DNA of 64,000 nucleotides from Monomorium pharaonis. Its lineage: Eukaryota > Arthropoda > Insecta > Hymenoptera > Formicidae. Positions within the stretch are counted from its first letter, which is position 1. Each line of letters begins with the position of its first letter. Made by a program: the position numbers and the translations under genes. A model generated the notes under the pieces. That model made no database searches. It was not told where the DNA came from and saw only the letters and a list, made by a program, of their open reading frames with translations. Positions 52,620 through 62,687 of this stretch are shown in pieces. Location of the stretch: contig NC_050467.1 of assembly GCF_013373865.1 (NCBI RefSeq), forward strand, positions 27,736,996 to 27,800,995, in the 5' to 3' direction.

Positions 52620-53234
52620 ATTGGTCGATTTCCCAGTGGAGGGGAAATCCGTTCACGAAGACTACAGCGAGTGGCTGCGGCAGCCAACCGCAAGCTACGA
52701 TGATCGAGGGGAACTCCTATTGGACGACGGATCGAGCGAAGACGCGTAAGCATGCTGATTGGACAAAGAGAGCGTGCGAATCGGAACAACGCCCTGATTG
52801 GCTGAGGAGCATGCGATGGGGAACGCGGGTATAAAACAACGCGACGCGTTCTCCCACTAACGTATTTTCGTTGTGGCTTCCATGCGGTGAACCTCGCGCG
52901 TGAAAAGGAAGCTTTCGCGATCTTAAGACCGACTCTCGTGCATAACGAAACTTGCGAATTACGAAGTCGTGTTAAGTCGTTCCGCGGGCGACGGGCCGCG
53001 ATACCAAGGTCGTAATAGTGCGTACGATCGTAATTAGCCTGTTGCGAGTGTAAACAAGCGACGCAAATAAGTCGAAGCGTCGACGGCACAGTACAACATA
53101 ACCTCGCAATAACGAAACGTGAGATTTCTAGCTCAGCCGAATGCGAGTAGGCTAGTTGTTTATTTCGAAGTGCCTGTACTTCGAGAGCGTAGATACATTC
53201 AGACGAAACGTATGTGAATAAGCCCAATAAACAT
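52620..53234 (+). promoter_or_regulatory. Promoter copy E with four ATTGG boxes, TATA and downstream motifs
   Basis: ATTGG at 52,620, 52,719, 52,758 and 52,798; TATAAAAC at 52,830; GAATGCGAGTAGG at 53,139. No microprotein, microexons or TERK ORF were found with it. It marks the right edge of the array. Confidence 0.5.
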
Positions 53235-53877
53235 TAGGATGACTTTTGGAGGACTTGTAAGTTATCTTTTTTAAGAGCTCTTTAAGATGTCCATAAAGTT
53301 GTCAATTTGACATTTTTTTGACGTCTTGCATGCAAAACTCAACTTTTTGATCACCTTTGAAAGATGACTTTTTTGACGTATTAAAAAGTGATCTTTAAAG
53401 ACATCTTTTGTAAGTTGTCTTCAAGTTGTCCAATTACAGAACTTCAAGACATCAATTAGAGAACTTTCGAGTGAGTTTTCCGAACGCGCGCGCGCGTCTC
53501 TCATCGATTCGAAGAGTACTGCACAATTAACAAAACCTAGAAAAAATAAGATAAAAATGCACAGTCATCGAACTTGATATCAACTTATTGGTACATATGT
53601 GAGATATTTATTTGTTAATAATTATATATTAATTTAATAATATATAATGTTGAAAAGAAAAGGTGTCGAAGGCGGAATAAAAAAACACATCAAAAAGATT
53701 AGTAAGTATAATTGTTTAATATTTGCTCCAATGTACGATACGTATGGTGTATAATGTATTTTTAATGTAATTTTAATTAATATTTCGTGCATGAATTTTA
53801 TTAATATTTTGGATTGTACATAATTATGTTTTTAAAAAATTATTTATTAATATGTGCATATATATATATATATATAT
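53235..53877. other. Intergenic: internal short repeats, then AT-rich sequence
   Basis: Between 53,245 and 53,460 there are recurring AAGATGTC and AAGTTGTC strings, like a degraded repeat. The rest is AT-rich and ends in an (AT)n run. No gene is seen. Confidence 0.4.
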
Positions 53878-54585
53878 TGTGACGGTTCGCCTTTCCCGAA
53901 CGCCTCGGACAGGCTCGCCGGGTACCAGGATTCGAGAGAAGGGGGGAAACCAACTTGCGTACACCGATGTTAAAGTAATAGATCTTTATTATAATGCTTA
54001 TCCTATCTTACATATTCCTTATGCTACCTTATGTACTACTTAGACTATGCGGGTATGTACAACTTAACCTAGCGATGTCAGTCGGACGGGAGCGCGCTAG
54101 TGCGCAGCACCTTAGAACGCGGTCGCGACCCGGGGGCGCCGGCGAGAACCGGCGGGTAGGGCGGCCAGGTAACCTGCCCCGTTGGAGATGACAAGGACGG
54201 CCGAATGCCGGCGAGAACCGGGCGGCAGAACGGCCAGGTGGCCTGCTCCGTCGGCGGACACAAGGATGGCCAAATGCCGGCGAGAACCAGGCGGCAGAAC
54301 GGCCAGGTGGCCTGCTCCGTCGGCGGACACAAGGATAGTCGAATGCCGGCGAGAACCGGGCGTCAGAGTGGTCCGGAGACCTACTCAGTCGACAGGACGG
54401 GACTGGTGCTCGATCCCGATCGAGCTCGGCTTTTATACCCGTCGGGGCGATCCCCACGCGCTCCCAGCAGCGTGGTGGGATCGGTTCCCGACGGGGGTAC
54501 TAGACTCTCGGGAGGGGCGTCCGTAGACGCCGAGTCCCGTGGTGGGGCGGATGGTCGGCCCGGGACTTAGTGACGTATCGTCACA
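53878..54585. mobile_element. GC-rich solo-LTR-like element with internal ~75-bp tandem repeats
   Basis: Inverted ends TGTGACG and CGTCACA bound a 708-bp GC-rich island in (AT)n sequence; ATAT lies on both sides as a possible duplication. About four copies of a ~75-bp unit containing GCCGGCGAGAACCGGGCGG and AACGGCCAGGTGGCCTGC fill 54,130-54,380. Frames there are open on both strands because of the repeat; no gene is called. Confidence 0.6.
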
Positions 54586-54654
54586 ATATATATGAGGTAA
54601 ATGTAATTACGTATTTATTTACGTATTCTAACCTGTACACTGTACAATTTTGTG

Positions 54655-54694
<40 letters not shown>

Positions 54695-57600
54695 TTTGGT
54701 ATATTTTGAGGACATTTTAGAAGACCCATATACATGCATATATTTAGATGCAATTAACACTGTTTAGTCGATATAGCTACCTATAATAAATATCTATGTC
54801 GGTTTTTTTCAGAATATTTCATTATTTATATATATGGTTCATTTTGAAGACACAAGATATTAATACGTCATTGGGTTAATATAAGGACATATATATTTTT
54901 TATGTATCCATAATTATGGGGACATGGATGTATAATTTGCAAGCGTTATATGACTTAATGCGGTTTGAACCAAATAATGTCACCTTATAGCTATAATTGA
55001 GAACTATACCATATTTTACATAATATTAACAGTTTTACATGAATGGTCATTTTTGAGGACTTTAAAAGTATGTACACAAAATAAATTAATGTTTTAAAAT
55101 ATGACTTTATGTTTTGTCGAGATACATTTGGAGTAAATGCATGCAAAGATTTGTAATGTTTATTGGTATTTTCTTTACTTACATAAAATGTACAAATGTC
55201 CGCATATTAACCCATCAGTACATTATTGCATATATATGTATATGTTCTTGAAATAAACCATATATGTGAAATTATAAATAATTTTCAGAAAAACGATTAG
55301 ATAATTAATAAAAACATTTAATACTATTTATTTTCTGTAATTATATGTATGTATGTAGATATGTATGTTTTAAACGTCTTGAAATTATATATAATTGTAT
55401 TTACATGTTATTCGTATAACATGTAACATTGTTAAACAAATTATATATAATTTCAAGACGTTTGAGACATACATGTCTACATTCATAACATTATTATATC
55501 AATAACATGTAATTCTAGTTACGTATATAATTATACTTTACGTATAATTTCAAACCTTTAAGACATATATGTCTACATACATATAATTATAGACAATTAA
55601 TGGTATTTAGATGTCTTTATTAATTATTTAATCGTTTCTCTGAGAACTATTAATAATTTTACATATATGGTCTATTTCAAGGACATATATATATATATAT
55701 ATGTCCTTGAAATAGACCATATATAATTTAGAAGTACATGAAAATAAGTTAAACTGCGTGCTGTGTCTTTAAAATGTACCAATTATAAAAAAATTAGATA
55801 ATAAATACAAACTCCTTAAATTTTAATTATTGTGACTATCACAGTTAATTATTTAATCGTTTTTCTGAAAACTATTAATAATTTCATATATATGGTCTAT
55901 TTCAAGGACATATATTATATATTATATATATGTCCTTGAAATAGACCATATATAATTTAGAAATACATGAAAATAAGTTAAACTGCGTGCTGTGTCTTTA
56001 AAATGTACCAATTATAAAAAAATTAGATAATAAATACAAACTCCTTAAATTTTAATTATTGTGACTATCACAGTTAATTATTTAATCGTTTTTCTGAAAA
56101 CTATTAATAATTTCATATATATGGTCTATTTCAAGGACATATATTATATATTATATATATGTCCTTGAAATAGACCATATATATGAAATTATTAATAGTT
56201 TTCAGAAAAACGATTAAATAATTAACTGTGATAGTCACAATAATTAAAATTTAAGGAGTTTGTATTTATTATCTAATTTTTTTATAATTGGTACATTTTA
56301 AAGACACAGCACGCAGTTTAACTTATTTTCATGTACTTCTAAATTATATATGGTCTATTTCAAGGACATATATATATATATATGTCCTTGAAATAGACCA
56401 TATATGTAAAATTATTAATAGTTCTCAGAGAAACGATTAAATAATTAATAAAGACATCTAAATACCATTAATTGTCTATAATTATATGTATGTAGACATA
56501 TATGTCTTAAAGGTTTGAAATTATACGTAAAGTATAATTATATACGTAACTAGAATTACATGTTATTGATATAATAATGTTATGAATGTAGACATGTATG
56601 TCTCAAACGTCTTGAAATTATATATAATTGTATTTACATGTTATTCGTATAACATGTAACATTGTTAAACCAATAACATGTCAGTATAATTATATGTATA
56701 ATTTTAAAATATTTAAAGCATACATGTCAACATATAATTAGAGATCAATAGTATATGTTGAATATAGCTGTCTCTAATAATTATCTAATCGTTTCTCTGA
56801 AAACTATTCATAATTTCATATATATGGTCTATTTCAAGGACATATATATAATATATAATATATGTCCTTGAAATAGACCATATATATGAAATTATTAATA
56901 GTTTTCAGAAAAACGATTAAATAATTAACTGTGATAGTCACAATAATTAAAATTTAAGGAGTTTGTATTTATTATCTAATTTTTTTATAATTGGTACATT
57001 TTAAAGACACAGCACGCAGTTTAACTTATTTTCATGTACTTCTAAATTATATATGGTCTATTTCAAGGACATATATATATATATGTCCTTGAAATAGACC
57101 ATATATGTAAAATTATTAATAGTTCTCAGAGAAACGATTAAATAATTAATAAAGACATCTAAATACCATTAATTGTCTATAATTATATGTATGTAGACAT
57201 ATATGTCTTAAAGGTTTGAAATTATACGTAAAGTATAATTATATACGTAACTAGAATTACATGTTATTGATATAATAATGTTATGAATGTAGACATGTAT
57301 GTCTCAAACGTCTTGAAATTATATATAATTGTATTTACATGTTATTCGTATAACATGTAACATTGTTAAACCAATAACATGTCAGCATAATTATATGTAT
57401 AATTTTAAAATATTTAAAGCATACATGTCAACATATAATTAGAGATCAATAGTATATGTTGAATATAGCTGTCTCTAATAATTATCTAATCGTTTCTCTG
57501 AAAACTATTCATAATTTCATATATATGGTCTATTTCAAGGACATATACATATACAGTCATATACTGATGGGTTATTATGAGGACATTTCTACATTTTATG

Positions 57601-57980
57601 TATGGATTATTATAAGGACGTATTAAAAATATTATGATTTAATATAGCTACGTCGTCAGAATAATGTTAAAGTCTGCGTATTACACAGAAATTGAGAATA
57701 TTTGACACTGAAGTTCGTGGTTTTGTAAATGCAGAGCGTATCGGAAGGAATAAAAAAAGATTTTCCAGACCACAAAATTCAGTGTCAAAGATTCTCAATT
57801 TTTTGGCAGTTTGGACTATGTCCGAAAAGACAAAGATCTATACAGAATTATACATACAATTATACTAATATGTTATTGATATAACGTGTAACGTTTTTAT
57901 ACCAATGACATGTAAGTATAATTATACGTATGATTTCTAAACATTTAAGGCATACATATTAACATACATACATACACACA

Positions 57981-58012
<32 letters not shown>

Positions 58013-61000
58013 ATTAGGAACAATTAATAGTATATGCTCAATATAGCTGACTTTAATATTTACCTAATTGTTTTTCTGAAAACATTCATAATTTTACATA
58101 TATGGTCTATTTCAAGGACATACATATATAATCATGTACTGATGGGTTAATATGAGGACACTGTACATTTTATATATGGATTATTATAAGGACATAGTAA
58201 AAGTCTTATATGATTTAATACATTTACGTCTTCAAAATAACGTTACAGACTGCGTATTACAGTTCTTTAATCCCGTAACTGCCAGCGTCAAAGAGCTTTG
58301 TCTTTTCGAACATGGCCCAAACTGCCAAAAGATTGAGAATCTTTGACACTGAAATTCGTGATCTTGTAAATCCATAGCGTATCCAAAGGAATAAAAAGAA
58401 ATTTTCGAGACCACAAACTTCAGTGTCAAAGATATTCAATTTTTTGACAGTTTGGACCATGTGCGAAAAAACAAAAACCTTTTACACTGGCAGTTAAGGG
58501 GTTGAAGAACTGTATAATTTACACTAAACTCAGATTATTCCCACCTGTGAAGTCATAATTCTGTTGAATGCACGTTCCTTTTGCATTCTCCAAAGTGAGA
58601 TACAACTCAGATTTTCAGTACAATCTGGAGCAATTTCGAAACTATGTACTTTACTGAGTCTCGCATACTCACTTTAAAAGTGAGGTTATGTTTTGCGATA
58701 ATTTTGTTATTAAAATGCGTGTTCACTTGGTTGTTTCTTACTTAAATTACTGAGTAATTATGTCACTATCTGCGTATAAAATACATTACTGAGGGACTCA
58801 GTCTCACTTTAATATAAATGGAAAGCAACACGTATTAATTTATTTAATATTTTTAACATGTCCTTATAATAATCCTTATATAAAATGTACAAATGTCTTC
58901 ATATTAACCCATCAGTCTATTACCGTATATGTATATATCCTTCAAATAGACATATATTTGAAATTAAGAATAGTTTTCAGAAAAATGATTAGATAACTAT
59001 TAAGGACATCTATATCAAGCAAATATTATATTGATTGTTTCTAATTATATGTACGTATGTAGACATGTACGTCTTAAATGATTTGAAATTATACGTACAA
59101 TTATAGTTACGTGTTATTGGTATAAAAATGTTATGTACGTAGACATGTATGTCTTAAATGTCTTGAAATTATATATAATTGTATTTACATGTCATTCGTA
59201 TAACATGTAACATTGTTAAACCAATAACATGTCAGTATAATTATATGTTTAATTTCAAAATATTTAAAGCATACATGTCAACATATAATTAGAGACAATC
59301 AATAGTATATGTTGAATATAGCTGTCTCTAATAATTATCCAATCGTTTCTCTGAAAACTATTTATAATTTTATATATATGGTCTATTTCAAGGACATATA
59401 CATATATGGTAATAGACTGATGGGTTAATATGAGGACATTTGTACATTTTATATAAGGATTATTATAAGGACATATTAAAAATATTAAATAAATTAATAC
59501 ATGTTGCTTTCCATTTGTATTAAAGTGAGACTGAGTCCCTCAGTAATGTATTTTATACGCAGATAGTGACGTCATTACTCAGTAATTTAAAGAAACATGC
59601 AAGTGATCACGCTTATTTTAATGACAAAATTATCGCAAAACATAACCTCACTTTTAAAGTGAGTATGCGAAACTCAATAAAGCACATAGTTTCAAAATTG
59701 CTGAAATGATAGGGAAAAAACTCAGTTGAATCTCACTTGGAAGAATGCAAAAAAATGTGCATTCAACTGAATTATGATTTTACAAGTGGGAATAATGTGA
59801 GTTTAATGTAAATGAAATACAGTAATAGTTACGTCTTCAGAATAATGTTACAGTCTGCGTATTATATAATTCTTCAATCCCTTAACTGTCAGCGTAAAAG
59901 GTTTTTGGTTTTTCGGACATGGTCGAAACGATCACAAAATTGAAAATCTTTGACACTAAAGTTTGTGGTCTCGAAAATCTTTTTTTATTCCTTTGGATAC
60001 ACTATGGATTTACAAGATCACGAACTTCAGTGTCAAAAATTCTCAATCTTTCGGAAGTTTGGGCCATGTTCGAAAAGACAAAAATCTTTGATGCTGACAG
60101 TTAAGGGGTTAAAGAACTGTAATACGCAGTCTGTAACGTTATTCTGAAGACGTACATGTATTAAATCATATAATATTTTTACTATGTCCTTATAATAATC
60201 CATACATAAAATGTAAAATGTCCTCATATTAACCCATCAACGTATGACTATGTATGTATATATATGTCCTTATAATAGACCATACATGTGAAATTATGAA
60301 AGTTTTCAGAAAAACAATTAGATTATTATTAAAGACAGCTATACTAAGCATATACTATTAATTGTTTCTAATTATATGTATGTATGTTAACATGTATGCC
60401 TTAAATGTTTTGAAATTATACGTGTAATTATACTTAAATGTTATTGGTATAAAAACGTTACATGTTATACCAATAACATGTAACGTTTTAGTATAATTGT
60501 AAATATAATTTTAAGATATTTAAGACATATACATGTCTACATTTATAATGTTGTACCAATAACATGTAATTATAATTATACGTATAATTTTAAGCCACTT
60601 GAGACATACATGTCTACATACGTACATATAGTTAGAGACAATCAATAGTATTTGCTCAATGTAGATGTCTTTAATAATTATTCAATCGTTTATCTGAAAA
60701 CTATTTATAATTTTACATATGTGGTCTATTTCAAGGACATATGCATATATATTCATACACTGATGGGTTAATATGAGGACATTCTACATTTTATGTGTGG
60801 ATTATTATAAGGTCATAGTAAAAATATTATGATTTAATACATTTACGTCTTCAGAATAACGTTACAGACTGCGTATTACAGTTCTTTAACCCCTTAACTA
60901 TCAGCGTCAAAAGATCTTTTCGCACATGGTCCAAACTGCCAAAAAAATTGAATATCTTTGACACTGAAGTTCGTGGTCTCGAAAATCTCTTTTTATTCCT

Positions 61001-61300
61001 TTGGATACGCTATGGATTTACAAGATCACGAACTGCAGTGTCAAAGATTCTCAATTTTTCGGCAGTTTGGGCCGTGTCCGAAAAGACAAAGATCTTTGAC
61101 CGTGGCAGTTGAGGGGTTAAACAACTGTGCAATACGCAGACTATAACGTTATTCTGAAAACGAAATTGTTAAATCATATAATACTTTTAATATGTCCTTA
61201 TAATAATCCATACATAAAATGTATAAATATCCTCATATTAACCCATTAGTCTATTACTGTTTATGTATATATGTCCTTGAAATAGACCATATATGTGAAA
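54586..61300. repeat. Complex of inverted and direct duplications (foldback-like DNA)
   Basis: Modules of about 170-420 bp recur in both orientations. Nearly every junction is a palindrome built on GGTCTATTTCAAGGACATATA, or carries TGATGGGTTAATATGAGGACA. Four copies of one module (containing ACTGCGTGCTGTGTC) lie at about 55,717, 55,940, 56,185 (inverted) and 56,880 (inverted). A second module lies at about 56,405, 57,110 and, inverted, 55,300-55,675. A third (containing TTTGACACTGAAGTTCGTGG-type sequence) is at about 57,690, 58,330, 59,945 and 60,955. No coding gene is visible. Confidence 0.75.
58141..60236. repeat. 2.1-kb near-palindrome
   Basis: The arms of about 1 kb are inverted around roughly 59,165-59,190. 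Matching pairs include CAGACTGCGTATTAC at 58,246 with its inverse at 60,119, and CAGTCTATTACC at 58,912 with its inverse at 59,408. The centre holds another module of the same complex. Confidence 0.7.
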
Positions 61301-61620
61301 TAATCTTAAGACGATTCTTGAACTTAAGATCGGTCTATGACCTAGTTTACATCGTACATTTGATACGCGTATCAAGTAGTGAATTTAAGCTGATCAGCCA
61401 ATAATTAAACACATTCACTAGTTATATTATTTACTATTTGATAGGCGTATCAAATGCACGATGTAAATTAGGTCTTGACTTTCGTCCTAAAGCACTGTAT
61501 TTGCGGCCGGTATTCATATAGTCGAAACTTATTTCAAGATCGTTTCAAACAATGTCTTAAAATGCTAATACGGCTCTGATTGGCTGATGGCATGTTAAGA
61601 CTGTACTTAAGATGGTTTTA
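61300..61620. repeat. Palindromic repeat with nested hairpin (61,339-61,474)
   Basis: The inner hairpin has arms GACCTAGTTTACATCGTACA and the inverse, with ATTTGATACGCGTATCAA blocks. Flanking CTTAAGA-rich sequence resembles the repeat near 16,150-16,250. Confidence 0.5.
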
Positions 61621-61626
61621 GCCCGG

Positions 61627-61752
61627 ATCTACAATAGTGTAGTAAGCCTTATGCCATAAGGAATTAACCAATTATATTCGATTATTTTTCTCAAATTCGA
61701 TTATAATTGGTCAATTTCTTATGGCATAAGGTTTACTACATCTATTGTAGAT
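61627..61752. mobile_element. Hairpin element with ATCTACAATAG ends
   Basis: The arms begin ATCTACAATAG and end CTATTGTAGAT, and an inner palindrome AAGCCTTATGCCATAAGGAA pairs with TTCTTATGGCATAAGGTT. Non-coding. Confidence 0.65.
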
Positions 61753-62048
61753 TCTATTGTAGAAAAAGCAGAACTTTCAAATATGGCTCGTCCTCGTCGC
61801 TCGTCGCTTAAAGGTGCCTTTTCACGCTGAAGCTTGACGCTCATTTTCAGCGTCAAAAGACATTACGTGACTAAAGGCGATTTTTGGCAATAGTTTGGTA
61901 CATGTACCAAAGCATACGAAACTGTACCAGAACCAATGAGATATAAATAAACTTTTATTTTATTGGTTCTGATACAGTTTGGTACATGTATCAAACGATT
62001 GCCAAAAATCGCCTTTAGTCACGTGATGTCTTTTGACGCTGAAAATGA

Positions 62049-62210
62049 GGGTGCGGTCCCATGAAGCGGATTATGCGGAAGCGGAATGAGCGGATCACCA
62101 ATCGCGAGATCATTCTGATAGAACTCTTTCAAAGATTCCGTCGAAACGGTTCTGTGATTGGTGATCCGCTCGTTCCGCTTCCGCATAATCCGCTTCATGG
62201 GATCGCACCC
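62049..62210. mobile_element. 162-bp hairpin MITE, copy 1
   Basis: The ends are GGGTGCGGTCCCATG and CATGGGATCGCACCC, flanked by TGA at 62,046-62,048 and 62,211-62,213. Inner arms contain GCGGATTATGCGGAAGCGGA and the inverse. A 3-bp duplication suits a Harbinger-like element, although TGA is not the classical TWA target. Confidence 0.75.
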
Positions 62211-62213
62211 TGA

Positions 62214-62375
62214 GGGTGCAGTCCCATGGAGCGGATTATGCGGAAGCAGAACGAGCGGATCATCAATCGCGGGATCATTCTGATAGAACTCTTTCAAAGA
62301 TTCCGTCGAAACGGTTCTGTGATTGGTGATCCGTTCGTTCCGCTTCCGCATAATTCGCTTCATGGGACCGCACCC
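62214..62375. mobile_element. 162-bp hairpin MITE, copy 2
   Basis: Same length and ends as copy 1, about 95% identical, flanked by TGA at 62,211-62,213 and 62,376-62,378. It shares one TGA with copy 1. Confidence 0.75.
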
Positions 62376-62571
62376 TGAGCGTCAAGCTTCAGCGTGAAAA
62401 GGCACCTTTAAGCGACGAGCGACGAGGACGAGCCATATTTGAAAGTTCTGCTTTTTCTAACATGATGATGAAATGGTCGAAAATGCTGAACTCTCAAACG
62501 TAGGATTAAAATATATTCATTAAGAAAATGAAAAAATGTAACAATCAGTAAGTACATGTTTCAGATATTGT

Positions 62572-62685
62572 GGCTGCATTCCGTTTCACGTATGATGCGC
62601 ATAATGCATTGTTTATCTTTGTTTAACATCAGACAAACAACAAAGATGAATGATTATGCGCATTATGCGTGAAACGGAACGCAGA
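62572..62685. mobile_element. Hairpin element just upstream of the lamin B receptor ORF
   Basis: The arms start GGCTGCATTCCGTTTCACG and end CGTGAAACGGAACGCAGA, with inner ATGCGCATAATGCAT blocks. The first 11 bases equal the ends of the 13,169 element, so the termini are related. Confidence 0.6.
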
Positions 62686-62687
62686 TT

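Larger units (their letters stand above)
61761..62458. mobile_element. Long hairpin element interrupted by two tandem smaller hairpins
   Basis: Outer arms run from AGAAAAAGCAGAACTTTC to the inverse at 62,458 and continue inward through CGCTCATTTTCAGCGTC. The right arm is interrupted at TGA by the elements 62,049-62,210 and 62,214-62,375. Without them the two arms pair over more than 150 bp. Confidence 0.75.

Noticed and set aside
54029..54570. Arg/Gly/Pro-rich ORFs on both strands in the GC-rich island
   Set aside because: A GC-rich tandem repeat leaves several frames open; the element looks like a solo LTR.
58152..60227. Paired ~60-codon ORFs on opposite strands (near 58,152, 58,232, 59,919, 60,033, 60,958)
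   Set aside because: They are the same non-coding module in inverted copies; the frames are not preserved consistently.
62019..62363. Minus-strand 114-codon ORF with an internal repeat
   Set aside because: It is produced by the two tandem 162-bp hairpin elements; no independent coding evidence.
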